46,413 nt of DNA from the NCBI GenBank assembly GCA_028707535.1, contig JAQWAU010000011.1, forward strand, positions 1 through 46,413. The letters run 5' to 3'. Origin of the DNA: Heliobacteriaceae bacterium (GTDB lineage Bacteria; Bacillota; Desulfitobacteriia; Heliobacteriales; Heliobacteriaceae). The notes beneath the pieces are model-generated. The model saw only the letters and a program-made list of their open reading frames with translations. It did no database searches and was not told the DNA's origin. Numbering within the stretch: the stretch's first letter is position 1; every line of letters starts with the position of its first letter. Positions 1 through 8,905 of this stretch are shown here, piece by piece. The translations under genes and the position numbers were made by a program.

Positions 1-128
1 GCCGTCTCCACTTCCGCTATGGAAGTGAAGCCCGCAATATACTCGCTTGACCATAGAGAAGCTCGGCGTTTCGCTCTGATCAAGGATCAATGAACCTGCC
101 GGGTTATAGAGCATCATACGCTAATACG

Positions 129-155
129 AAAAAGCCCAGTACTACTGGACTTTTT
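129..155. terminator. hairpin with A/T flanks (bidirectional terminator-like)
   Basis: AAAAAGCCCAGTA pairs with TACTGGACTTTTT around a one-base centre, with an A run before and a T run after. On the minus strand it lies downstream of arsA. A near-identical hairpin sits at 9973-9998, at the other edge of the island. Confidence 0.55.
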
Positions 156-201
156 CATCAATCAACATTGTATCAATATTGACGTTCTTTTATGGCAAAG
201 G

Positions 202-221
202 TACTATCTATTGATAAAATG
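202..221 (-). repeat. 20-bp inverted repeat, left copy
   Basis: The minus strand reads CATTTTATCAATAGATAGTA. The same word with one mismatch occurs on the plus strand at 10031-10050, so the two copies are inverted and bracket the arsenic/recombinase region. Chance is an unlikely explanation for 19 of 20 matches within 10 kb. Confidence 0.65.
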
Positions 222-241
222 CACCGCTCCCGATTTTGGGG

Positions 242-261
242 CGGTGCATCTTTTAACGATT
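242..261 (+). repeat. 20-bp direct repeat, left copy
   Basis: CGGTGCATCTTTTAACGATT here matches 9828-9847 in the same orientation with one mismatch. Further TTTTAACGAT words occur at 9804-9813 (inverted) and about 9854. Both island edges therefore carry related sequence. Confidence 0.6.
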
Positions 262-349
262 TCAATTCTTGCACACCCCAACAAAACAAGGCTGTACATC
301 GTGCATATCAAGCGTTCTGAACTTGAATAAATTAATATTTTATCCGTAA

Positions 350-2086
350 TTAGATCTCTAATAATTTGCTTCCAGTAATATCCTCTGCGCTCCACTTGAT
401 AACAGCAAAGTTACCCTTTGTATGAGTATCGACCTTGTTAATCCACTCGATTTCGTGGCTGGCCTTTGCTTTGAGCAAACGGTTTGTGGTTTCGGTAGCG
501 TACATTGATGAATTGATGACCCACCACTTTGTGGTAATCTCTGCACGCTCTAAATCCTCTTCTAAACGCATGGCTTCATATACAGGAGTTGTTTCTGCAA
601 GGGTTACGATGATAACCTCAGTCTCTTTTTCATTACGCAGGCGGGGTAACAGCTTCTTGACATTCTCGGGAATATCACCCTGTGTGCGCTTGACCTCACG
701 GTGATAGCTCTGTGTGGAATCAAGCAATAAAAGCGTATGACCTGTGGGCGCAGTGTCGATGACAACAATCTCATGATCGGCTTTGTCTACAACCTCCGCA
801 AATGCACGGAAGACTGCGATTTCCTGTGTACAGGGGGAGCGTAAGTCCTCTTCGATGTATGCGACATCATCCTCCGACATGGTTTCCCTTGCTTTGCTAA
901 GAACCTCTTCCTGATAGCGCTTGAGTTCCGCTTCTTCGTCGATGTGGCTCATGGTAATGCTCTCTGTTTCTTTGGCAACATATTTCAGGTGTGCTGCCGG
1001 ATCGGTGGTGGTAAGATGCACCTTTTTACCTTTGGAAGCCAATGCAAATGCAATCGCTGCAGCAACAGAGGTTTTACCGACTCCGCCTTTTCCCATTGTG
1101 AAAATGACCTTTTTATCATTCTGATACAAATCATCAATAACATTTTCCAAGGATGGAACGATGGTTGCGTTGAGCAGTTCATCGGTTATTTCAAAACTAT
1201 CCCTAGACAAAAGTGCGCGTACATTATCCATACCTGTGATGTTATACGCCCGCAGCGGAACAGAGAACTGGTCAAGCTTTTTGATATTATCAGGGATATC
1301 CGTAAGTGCTGCCTGTTGCTTGTTGTAAAGGCTTTCGGACACGCTGTCATCAAAAGAGGGCATAACGCCGTTTATGACAAGGATTTGATTGTTCACACCC
1401 AAATCTGCAAGTTCGCCGGAGGCGCGCCCCGCCTCCTTGAGTGGAGTTTTATCGGGGCGGGATACCAACACAAGGGTTGTAGCTTTCCCGTCTGCAAGTG
1501 TGTCAACTGCCTGTTTGTAGACATCTTTTCGTTCATCAAGCCCTGAAAGCTGACCTAAGCAGGATGCTCCGTGGGTGCTTTCACTGATAAAGTTCGTCCA
1601 CGCGGAGGGAAGTTGCAACATCCGAAGCGTATGTCCTGTGGGCGCCGTATCAAATATGATATGGTCATATTCTTTCTCGGCTGTTTGATCTGTAATAAAA
1701 TTAGAAAACTCATTGAATGCCGCAATCTCCACCGTGCAGGAGCCGGAGAGCTGCTCCGCCATATTGTCAAGAACCGCGTCAGGCAGCTTACCCCGATAGG
1801 GGGAGATTACGCTTTCTTTATATTCCGCTGCGGCTTGAATTGGATCAAGATTTGCAACAACAAGGCGGGGGACTTCTTCAATCGGAACTCCCTTGCTTGT
1901 TAGATCGGTCGAAAATACATCCTGTAAGTTGGATGCCGGATCGGTGCTAACGAGCAGCACCTTTTTCCCACTATCCGCAAGGGTAACCGCAGTAGCACAG
2001 GCGATTGACGTTTTCCCAACGCCGCCTTTACCGGTGAAAAACATATATTTTGTTAAGGGGATATTCATCACATCGAAAGTTTTCAT
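350..2086 (-). CDS. arsA: ArsA arsenite/antimonite efflux ATPase
   Basis: Soluble ATPase that energises arsenite efflux. The 578-residue chain has the two tandem halves typical of ArsA. Each half has a deviant Walker A (FTGKGGVGKTS near residue 16 and TMGKGGVGKTS near 330) and a DTAPTGHT switch. The metal-site cysteines are visible as SGSCTVEIA and HGASCLGQL in half 1 and SPCTQEIA in half 2. I chose the ATG at 2086 over an upstream start at 2113: GGAGG lies 9 nt before it and the start overlaps the arsD stop by one base (TAATG), implying translational coupling. It is the last gene of the arsR-acr3-arsD-arsA operon. ArsA usually partners ArsB, so pairing with Acr3 is the Firmicute/archaeal style arrangement. 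Confidence 0.95.
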   Translation of the reverse strand: MKTFDVMNIPLTKYMFFTGKGGVGKTSIACATAVTLADSGKKVLLVSTDPASNLQDVFSTDLTSKGVPIEEVPRLVVANLDPIQAAAEYKESVISPYRGKLPDAVLDNMAEQLSGSCTVEIAAFNEFSNFITDQTAEKEYDHIIFDTAPTGHTLRMLQLPSAWTNFISESTHGASCLGQLSGLDERKDVYKQAVDTLADGKATTLVLVSRPDKTPLKEAGRASGELADLGVNNQILVINGVMPSFDDSVSESLYNKQQAALTDIPDNIKKLDQFSVPLRAYNITGMDNVRALLSRDSFEITDELLNATIVPSLENVIDDLYQNDKKVIFTMGKGGVGKTSVAAAIAFALASKGKKVHLTTTDPAAHLKYVAKETESITMSHIDEEAELKRYQEEVLSKARETMSEDDVAYIEEDLRSPCTQEIAVFRAFAEVVDKADHEIVVIDTAPTGHTLLLLDSTQSYHREVKRTQGDIPENVKKLLPRLRNEKETEVIIVTLAETTPVYEAMRLEEDLERAEITTKWWVINSSMYATETTNRLLKAKASHEIEWINKVDTHTKGNFAVIKWSAEDITGSKLLEI

Positions 2087-2949
2087 TAACAACATCCTCC
2101 ATTTCCGCAGCAAGAGTTTCCGCTGTTAACGCGGCTGGGCTTCTTTTCTTCGCCAAGATAGGACTTCGGAACACCCAGAAGCTCTGCAATTTCAGCATTG
2201 GTCGGGTATCTTTTTGTCATGACGATTTTACCGTCTACAATCGTTGCAGGCAGCGACTCCACACCGTCACCCATGATGAGTTTGTTGATTTCCTCGTTCT
2301 TTATAAATTCCTGTGGAAAGGTATTAAGATTGTATCTTTTTACTTCCACGCCGCTTTTCTTTAGATTACTGAGTGCGGTAGAAATTCGCAGTAGTTCGGG
2401 ATCAACGCCGACTCCGCAAACACCGGTGTCGCAACACATAGCAGGCTCATAGATAGACATTTTTTTCATAGTAAATTCTCCATTCGCATTAATATCTTTA
2501 TTTGCAAAAAACTCTTTTAGGTTTTCCGGCATAATGTATTCTGTGTTGGAAATATCAGTGCTGTCGGAAAACAAGGTTGTCAAAATTGCATTTGCCAGCA
2601 TTTCTTTCGGGGGGATTTCATAGATTTCATCCTCGTATCGGAAAACACGGCATTCAACATCGCATCCGGCAATATCGCTACAACAGCCACAATCGTTTTC
2701 CTCGACCGTAAGGCAGATATCCTTGCCGTTTACCCGAATCGTCGGGGAGGATAAAAATTGATGCTCAGCCGCAATCTCCGATGTAAACATTTCAATTTTA
2801 CGTTGAATCACTTCATATCCTGCTAACTGTAATGTCGGCTTTAAAACAGCTATCACTTCATCTAAGATCACATCTGTTCCAACACAGCGGTCGCAGGTAT
2901 TTAAGTCCAAATATAGGTACTCGATAATTGCTTTTCGATTGTTATTCAT
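2086..2949 (-). CDS. arsD: DUF2703-ArsD fusion, arsenic metallochaperone
   Basis: The last about 130 residues are ArsD: a YEPAMCCDTGVCG start with the Cys-Cys/Cys arsenite-binding trio, and a C-terminal CCGNGGCC cysteine cluster. ArsD hands arsenite to ArsA and can be a weak repressor. The first about 150 residues match what I recall as the DUF2703 family: a thioredoxin-like fold with a CDRC pair near residue 20 and a CGCC/CDVEC cysteine-rich patch. The ATG at 2949 is preferred to one at 2976 because AAAGGAGG lies 7 nt upstream and the acr3 stop is 2 nt away. Within the ORF, a GGAG sits 8 nt before the ATG beginning MKKMSIYEP (near 2470), so a free ArsD may also be made. The fusion may result from loss of a stop codon between two genes. 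Confidence 0.85.
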   Translation of the reverse strand: MNNNRKAIIEYLYLDLNTCDRCVGTDVILDEVIAVLKPTLQLAGYEVIQRKIEMFTSEIAAEHQFLSSPTIRVNGKDICLTVEENDCGCCSDIAGCDVECRVFRYEDEIYEIPPKEMLANAILTTLFSDSTDISNTEYIMPENLKEFFANKDINANGEFTMKKMSIYEPAMCCDTGVCGVGVDPELLRISTALSNLKKSGVEVKRYNLNTFPQEFIKNEEINKLIMGDGVESLPATIVDGKIVMTKRYPTNAEIAELLGVPKSYLGEEKKPSRVNSGNSCCGNGGCC

Positions 2950-2951
2950 TC

Positions 2952-4007
2952 TTATGCCTCCTTTGCCGGGAACCAATGTTTCGTTTTATTGGCAATTTTG
3001 ACGAGCATCAGCATAACCGGCACTTCTGTTAGCACACCTACAATAGTCGCCAACGTAGCAGGGGATTTTGCACCAAATAGTGAAATAGCCACAGCTACTG
3101 ACAATTCAAAGAAATTTGAAGCGCCAATCATACCGGCAGGTGCTGCAATCTCATGCGGCAGCTTTAGCCATTTAGATGCAAGGTATGCGATAAAGAATAT
3201 AAGGAATGTCTGAATAACGAGCGGTACGGCAATCATCAGAATATCCAGTGGTTGAGACAGAATAATCTCGCCTTGAAAGCTGAAAATGATGATGAGAGTC
3301 AGCAGCAATCCGATAGTTGTCACGCCGTTCCATTTAGGTAGGAACTGTTTTGTGAAGTATTCCTCGCCCTTTTTCTTTATCATCGTTAAGCGGGTAACAA
3401 CGCCCAAGGCCAGCGGAACAGCAACAAAGAGTACAACGGAAAGGATCAGAGTATCCCAAGGTACCTGTATATCGGATACACCTAGTAATAAAGCGACAAT
3501 CGGCACGAAGGCTACTAGGATAATTAAATCGTTGGTTGCAACCTGTACCACCGTATATGCCGGATTTCCTTTGGTTAGATGGCTCCATACAAAAACCATC
3601 GCTGTACAGGGTGCCGCCCCAAGTATGACTGCACCAGCTAGATATTGTTTTGCAATGTCAGCGGGCATTACGTTTTTGAATACGACATAGAAGAAAAAAC
3701 TTGCAATCGCAAACATCGTAAAGGGCTTGATCAGCCAGTTTGTCACCCAGGTAACGTATAGACCTTTTGGGTTTTTACCAACGTTTTTAATACTCGTAAA
3801 ATCCACCTTCATCATCATGGGGTAGATCATCAGCCATATCAGTATGGCTATGGGTATAGACACTTCTGCGTATTCAAACCTACCTAAAAAATCCGGTATC
3901 CCTGGCAGGAATTTTCCAATCAGTACACCGATGGCCATACACACAATCACCCATAATGTAAGATATTTCCCAAAAAAACCAATGCCCTGCTTTTTTTCAT
4001 TGCTCAT
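2952..4007 (-). CDS. acr3: Acr3-type arsenite efflux permease
   Basis: Inner-membrane arsenite antiporter of the bile-acid/arsenite/riboflavin transporter superfamily. The 351 residues form about ten hydrophobic segments. The family's essential cysteine is visible in GAAPCTAMVFVW and the conserved glutamate in GVLTEVPVML. AAAGGAG lies about 10 nt before the ATG. It sits 15 nt downstream of arsR and immediately upstream of arsD, so it belongs to the same transcript. Proteins of this family are often labelled arsB, but the sequence is Acr3, not the ArsB/NhaD-type permease. Confidence 0.95.
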   Translation of the reverse strand: MSNEKKQGIGFFGKYLTLWVIVCMAIGVLIGKFLPGIPDFLGRFEYAEVSIPIAILIWLMIYPMMMKVDFTSIKNVGKNPKGLYVTWVTNWLIKPFTMFAIASFFFYVVFKNVMPADIAKQYLAGAVILGAAPCTAMVFVWSHLTKGNPAYTVVQVATNDLIILVAFVPIVALLLGVSDIQVPWDTLILSVVLFVAVPLALGVVTRLTMIKKKGEEYFTKQFLPKWNGVTTIGLLLTLIIIFSFQGEIILSQPLDILMIAVPLVIQTFLIFFIAYLASKWLKLPHEIAAPAGMIGASNFFELSVAVAISLFGAKSPATLATIVGVLTEVPVMLMLVKIANKTKHWFPAKEA

Positions 4008-4022
4008 CTTGACAACACTCCT

Positions 4023-4370
4023 TTAATGTGGTTTTTTATTTTGCCTACACAATCCCTGTGCTTTGCATTTCCGATATTCTTCGCAGTCTAAGAGATAGGA
4101 CGGAAGCACCTTGAGCCTGTCTTTCAGATGTTCCCATAATCCTTTGTTTTGTTGAATGAAGGCGTCGTTCATTTTGTAATATGTCCATTGTGCATTTTTG
4201 TAGCTTTCGAGAATGCCGCACTTTTTCAAAGCCGCTAAATGTCGTGAAGCGTTGGATTGCGTCATTCTCAGGCAAGCCTCAATCTCACAAACACACAATT
4301 CGCCCTCTAACAGCAACGATAATATGCGCAGCCTACTTTCTTCTGCCAACGCCTTGAAAATATCCACCAT
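4023..4370 (-). CDS. arsR: ArsR-family arsenic-responsive repressor
   Basis: Winged-helix repressor of 115 residues. The metal-sensing motif ELCVCEIEA (residues about 24-32) lies in the recognition region, followed by helix-turn-helix residues MTQSNASRHLAALKKCGIL. Extra C-terminal cysteines (CEEYRKC and GLC) may help binding. It is the first gene of the arsR-acr3-arsD-arsA operon. A perfect 6-bp dyad just upstream (4395-4412) is a plausible operator. GGAGGA lies 11 nt before the ATG. Confidence 0.93.
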   Translation of the reverse strand: MVDIFKALAEESRLRILSLLLEGELCVCEIEACLRMTQSNASRHLAALKKCGILESYKNAQWTYYKMNDAFIQQNKGLWEHLKDRLKVLPSYLLDCEEYRKCKAQGLCRQNKKPH

Positions 4371-4394
4371 GTCATTTCATCTCCTCCATACGCT

Positions 4395-4412
4395 TATGAG
4401 CATTTACTCATA
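4395..4412 (-). promoter_or_regulatory. putative ArsR operator
   Basis: TATGAG-6-CTCATA is a perfect inverted repeat 25 bp upstream of the arsR start. ArsR-family proteins bind such dyads near the promoter. A TAGTAT box next to it could be the -10, but I see no well-spaced -35. Confidence 0.5.
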
Positions 4413-4427
4413 TACTATGCCCCTGAA

Positions 4428-4449
4428 AAGCCATTGGTTACAATGGCTT
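4428..4449 (-). terminator. intrinsic terminator of the CoA-disulfide reductase gene
   Basis: On the minus strand AAGCCATTG pairs with CAATGGCTT around TAAC, followed by a TTTT run. It separates the disulfide reductase gene from arsR. Confidence 0.6.
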
Positions 4450-4456
4450 GAGCGAT

Positions 4457-6098
4457 CTATTCTTTACCGTGCGTCTTACTATACTGCTTCTGCCCTCCCG
4501 AGAGGTTAAACACGCGCTTAAAACCACGGTTAATTAGGACATTCTGTGCAGCATTTCCTGTAGTCCCCTTATTGCAATAGGTGACCGTGACCGCATCTTT
4601 ATCAAGTGATTCGGCAGTATTTCTCAGATTTTCGTGGGGAATGCTTTGTGCCGTATCAACATGATCTTTTTCGTATTGGGCGGAAACTCTTGCGTCGATA
4701 AGCGTGTATTTTTCGCCCGACTGTATCAGCGCATCCAACCCCTGCGCCGTTATCAGCGGTCTGCCCCTATGGATGGCGTTGTCCAGTATCATGCCGGTAT
4801 ACATTACCGGGTCTTTGGTTGTTGAAAACGGCGGAGCATAAGCAAGGTCAAGATGAAACAAATCCTCCGCTTTCGCTTTAAAGGTAATTGCCGTTACAAA
4901 AACATCTATCCTCTTGTCAACACCCTCATATCCGACAATCTGCGCACCCAAGAGCCGCCCGGTTTTTTTGTCGGCGATACCTTTGATGACCATTTCCTTT
5001 CCATGCATATATTCCGGCTTGTTAGGCTTAATGTTATGGCATATAGCAACCTCATAGCCTTGTTCTAAGGCTTCACGTTCAGAAAGCCCTGTTTGTGCTA
5101 CCGTCATATCAAAAATCTTGAAGATTCCTGTGCCGAGAATACCTCTAAATTCCAAATCGCCTCCCGTCATGCTATCACCCGCGATCCTACCGGTTTTGTT
5201 GGCGGTAGAGCCGAGTGGTCGGTAGACTGGCTTTCTCGTTACCACATGGAATTGCTCGGTGCAATCGCCGCAGGCATAAATATTAGGCAGACTGGTTTGC
5301 ATCTTAGTGTTTACGCGGATGGCACCCGCAACGCCAAGCTCAATCCCCGCCGCTGCCGCCAACTCCGTGTTGGGACGGACGCCGGTGGACACAAGAACCA
5401 TATCCGCCTTTATCGCCTTGCCATCGGATAAGGCCACACTGTTTTCCGTAATCTCAATAATTGAAACACCCGTCAGCAAGTCAACGCCATTCTGTCTGAT
5501 ATAGTCCTGAACATATACCGATATATCGCTGTCCAGCCCCGGGGTGACCTGCGGCAGTTTCTCCAGCAGTGTGACTTCCATGCCCAACCCTTTGAGATTT
5601 TCGCACACCTCAAGACCAATGAACCCCGTACCGATAATGGCTGCCGACCGAGGGCGGTTCGTGTCGATAAAGTTTTTTATACGGTTCATATCATTGATAT
5701 TGCGCAAGGTGAAAACATGTTGACCATCCGCGCCCTTGATCGGAGGGATAGTTGCTCTAGCTCCGGTGGCGATTACAAGTTTATCGTAATGATCGGTGAA
5801 CACACCCCGTGATTAGGTTCTTGGCCGTTACGCTTTTCTCGTCGGAAGAAATGGCCAACACTTCATGCCGAGTGAAAATGTCTACATTGTATTTACTCTT
5901 AAAGAACGCAGGATCGCGCGGGGTCAGCTCATCTGCGCTTTCCACCTCGCCGCCGATATAATAAGGCATACCGCATCCTGAATAGGAGATATAATTGTCC
6001 TTCTCATAAATGACAATCCCTGCATCTTCATTGTTTCGTCTTGCCTTTGCCGCAGCAGAGGTTCCGGCAGCAACCGCTCCTATTATAACAATTCGCAT
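4457..6098 (-). pseudogene. CoA-disulfide reductase/rhodanese fusion, frameshifted
   Basis: FAD- and NAD(P)H-dependent pyridine nucleotide-disulfide oxidoreductase of the CoADR/NADH oxidase type with a C-terminal rhodanese domain. The first frame (6098-5781) holds the FAD fold (VIIGAVAAGTSAAAKARR) and the single redox cysteine in SGCGMPYYIGG. The second frame (about 5803-4457) resumes with VFTDHYDKLVIATGA, the NAD fold (IIGTGFIGLEV), the dimer domain and a rhodanese loop CNKGTTGN. The break is one extra base in a GGGG run (plus strand CCCC, 5805-5808); removing it restores a continuous protein of about 546 residues. It may be a true pseudogene, phase variation or a sequencing error. It lies downstream of an arsR gene and probably reduces thiol disulfides or persulfides during metalloid stress. 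Confidence 0.8.
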
Positions 6099-6119
6099 TT
6101 CACATTCTCCTTTATCAGT

Positions 6120-6437
6120 CTATTCACAGGCACATTTTTCATCTATACCATTCTGATTAGGTGATTCCATGATTTCTGTCAATAATCTATATGTTGTCTC
6201 ACATCCATTTTTATTGAGGGAATAGTACATCCATTTTCCATCACGGCGGCAATTCACCACGCCAGATCCGCATAAGGTCTTCATGTGATAAGACAAAGTC
6301 GATTGAACAATATGTAAATCGTCTAGTAGTTGACAAGCACACTTTTCCCCATTTTGAAGCATTTCAATAATCATTAAACGGTTGGGGTCAGCCAAGGCCT
6401 TAAAAACTTTTACACTTTCCTCATGATTGTTTTTCAA
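6120..6437 (-). CDS. ArsR-family regulator (second)
   Basis: Winged-helix metalloregulator of about 105 residues with EKCACQLLDDLHI as the likely metal-sensing helix and IVQSTLSYHMKTLCGSGVV as the recognition helix; the C-terminus adds CACE. I prefer the TTG at 6437 because GAGGTG lies 6 nt upstream. A GTG at 6446 in the same frame would give three more residues but has no ribosome binding site. It is transcribed from the strong promoter at 6475-6503 and is followed 21 bp later by the disulfide reductase gene. Confidence 0.88.
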   Translation of the reverse strand: MKNNHEESVKVFKALADPNRLMIIEMLQNGEKCACQLLDDLHIVQSTLSYHMKTLCGSGVVNCRRDGKWMYYSLNKNGCETTYRLLTEIMESPNQNGIDEKCACE

Positions 6438-6455
6438 CTTAATCACCTCACATCT

Positions 6456-6503
6456 ACAACCCTCGATATGAAAAAGTATATACTACATATCGAGGGTTGT
6501 CAA
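6456..6503 (-). promoter_or_regulatory. sigma-A promoter overlapping a perfect 15-bp dyad operator
   Basis: On the minus strand TTGACA (6498-6503) is followed after exactly 17 bp by TATACT (6475-6480). ACAACCCTCGATATG (6456-6470) and its exact complement (6486-6500) flank the -10 box. Binding of the adjacent ArsR-like protein to this dyad would block RNA polymerase. Confidence 0.85.
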
Positions 6504-6557
6504 TGTGTTTTGCGTGGATTTTAATTGAAATTTAGAAGACGCTTTCTTTTGAATAAA

Positions 6558-6597
6558 AGAAGCAGAGACAAGGGGTTTCATTGTAGTCTCTGCTTTC
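6558..6597 (-). terminator. terminator downstream of hsdR remnant
   Basis: AAGCAGAGAC (6560-6569) pairs with GTCTCTGCTT (6586-6595). On the minus strand the stem is followed by CTTTTATT, placing a terminator after the hsdR remnant. Confidence 0.55.
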
Positions 6598-6689
6598 AAG
6601 ATATGTCGTTTTTAATATCGATTTAATCCACCAACCACATAGCATTGGCATTAATCGTATTTATGACACCATGGTTTGCATTCATCGCC

Positions 6690-8905
6690 TTATATTTTTG
6701 AGAGCCGCGCGTGAACAAGCGGTAGCAGTATTTTATCGACTTCTTTTCTGAACTCTTCGTCTTCAAGATACCGTTCGCAGAACTTGGTGTTCTCTTCCAT
6801 ACGGGAAAGCACTACATCCATAATGTTATTGTCGTAGATGATTTTGAAAAGATCGAGCGGATTCTTGGCCCGCAGCACCATTTCTTCGTTGCTTGCCATG
6901 TCTTGCACAAACTGCTCAAGCACCTTATCCATCTCGGTAAAGTTCGTGCCAAGCCTCTCATTCAGTTTTTGAATAATTGCAGAGAGGTTTTCTTTCTCAT
7001 CCTCAAGCGGCAGCCCTGTACCGGAGGTCTTGCCGTATAATACGCCATCCTCTCTCAGGAGGGCGATAGTGCCTTCATACGACTTTGGAAGTATTGCAAC
7101 GACACATCGTTATCGAGATTTGGCGTCCGCTCACCGGTATCCTTCGGCAGTTTTCGGAGTAAGGCCTTGGCATAGGCGTAGAACTTGTGGAGCTTCTCGT
7201 CGCCAAGTTTGATTATGTGCGTGAGGAACGAGTACAAGCGGATGAACTTCGAGAGTGCACCCTTGAAGTCCATCTTGTCCTGTTCCTCAGTAAGAGCGTT
7301 ATAGCGGTCAACGGCAGGGTCTATGAATCCATTTAACTTCGCAAGGTCGATGTTGCCCTGATTTTTCGTCTCCTTAAAGAACACCTTCGCAAAGGCGTCG
7401 ATTTCACTGTCCAGATAGAGCATAAAACTGTCGAGGACATTCTTGATATCGTAAATAGTGTTCGGATCGGTCGTCTCGGAAACGCCAGTCTCCTGATAAT
7501 AGTCTTGGAATGCTTTTTCAATGTCTTCGCGGGAGTTTACGAAGTCCAAAATAAAGGTCTCGGTTTTGCCGGGGCAGGTGCGGTTGACTCGGGAGAGTGT
7601 CTGCACTGCCTTCACACCTGATAGTTTCTTGTCAACATACATCGTGTGCAGGAGCGGCTGGTCAAAGCCAGTCTGATACTTCTCGGCGACAAGCAAAAGC
7701 TGATATTCAACCGAATCAAACTTTTCCACCGTTTCAGTATCGGGGAAGTTATTCAGTTTAGATTCCGTATACTCCTTCATTTCTCCGGTAACATTGTCTT
7801 TGACCGTGCCTGAAAATGCCACCAACACGCCCAGATCCGTATAGCCCATCTTCTTTATATATTTTTGGAACTCGAAGTAGTAGCGCACGGCATGGAGACG
7901 CGAACCCGTCACAAGCATTGCTTTTGCCTTGCCGCCAATGCGGTGCTGAACCTGACTCCGGAAATGTTCTATGATGACCTCGGTCTTCTGGGCAAGGTTG
8001 TGCGGGTGAAGCCCCATATATTTGCCGAGAGCCTTATTTGCCTGACCTTTTGAGTAAATGGGATCGTCGGCTACTTTCTTCCCTATTTGAAAATAAGTCT
8101 CATAGGTTGTGTAATTTTCGAGGACATTGAAAATGAAACCTTCCTCGATAGCCTGCCGCATACTATAAACGTGGAACGGCTTCGGCTTTCGCTTCCTCAA
8201 CGGCATACTCGTGCAGTTTCTTTTCGATAGCGTCTTCGCCCTGTGCGGAGATGTCAGCCAGAACTTCTTTCAGGCGTTCGCTTGCCTTGCCGGTCTGGGA
8301 GGAGTGAGCCTCATCCACGATAATGGCGAACCGCTTACCCTCGGTCGCCACTTTCTGCACGTCGACAAACGGGAACTTCTGCAAAGTGCATACAATGATT
8401 TTGTCGCCCTTTTCGAGCGAGGTAGTCAGTTGCTTCGCATTCTTATCAACACGCACGACCACACCCGGCTTGTGTTCCATATTGTAAATGTCGCGCTGAA
8501 GCTGTTTGTCGAGGACGCGGCGGTCGGTGATAACGATAATGCTATGGAATACCGAATCGTCGTTTGCGTCGTGCAGGTTCGTCAGATGGTGGGCGAGCCA
8601 CGCTATGGAGTTCGATTTACCCGAACCAGCCGAATGCTGAATCAGATAGTTCTTGCCCGAACCGTTCTTGTAAACATCGCTGACGAGTTCGCGCACAACA
8701 TCCAACTGGTGATATCGCGGGAATATCAGCTTCTCTTTGCCTGTCTTCTCATCTTTCGCAAGCTGCACAAAGCGATGGAGAATGTCGAGGATGCTATCCC
8801 GTTGCAAAACTTCTTTCCAGAGATACGAGGTGCGGTAGTCGCCCGAAACAGGTGGGTTACCCGCGCCTTTGTTATATCCCTTGTTAAACGGCAGGAAAAC
8901 CGTAT
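6690..8905 (-). pseudogene. hsdR: type I restriction enzyme R subunit (hsdR), decayed
   Basis: Three reading frames add up to the motor and C-terminal parts of HsdR. About 8905-8163 has FLPFNKG, Walker A HSAGSGKS and a DEAH box (VDEAHSSQTG). 8206-7055 resumes at FHVYSMRQAIEEGFIF and includes the helicase motif QTLSRVNR. From about 7080 to 6690 a third frame carries YEGTIALLRED through KILLPLVHARLSKI. Between the first two frames the segment that normally holds the FTATPK motif is missing, so there is a deletion as well as a frameshift. The N-terminal nuclease domain is absent: homology stops at about 8905, where recombinase sequence begins on the other strand. No hsdM or hsdS is present, so the system cannot work. 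Confidence 0.85.

Larger units (their letters stand above)
1..349. other. left edge of island, no supported gene
   Basis: Both strands are open over roughly the first 90-110 bases, so a gene running off the window is possible, but neither translation is recognisable. From about 120 to 349 the sequence is AT-rich and carries two hairpins and copies of two repeats that recur near 9.8-10.05 kb. The second hairpin is the GC-rich dyad at about 219-249 (GCACCGC pairing with GCGGTGC). arsA ends at 350, and these hairpins could end its transcript. Confidence 0.4.

Noticed and set aside
8211-8889. Upstream half of the 472-codon plus-strand ORF ending in the recombinase
   Set aside because: It is antisense to hsdR motifs (Walker A, DEAH); recombinase similarity starts only near 8890.
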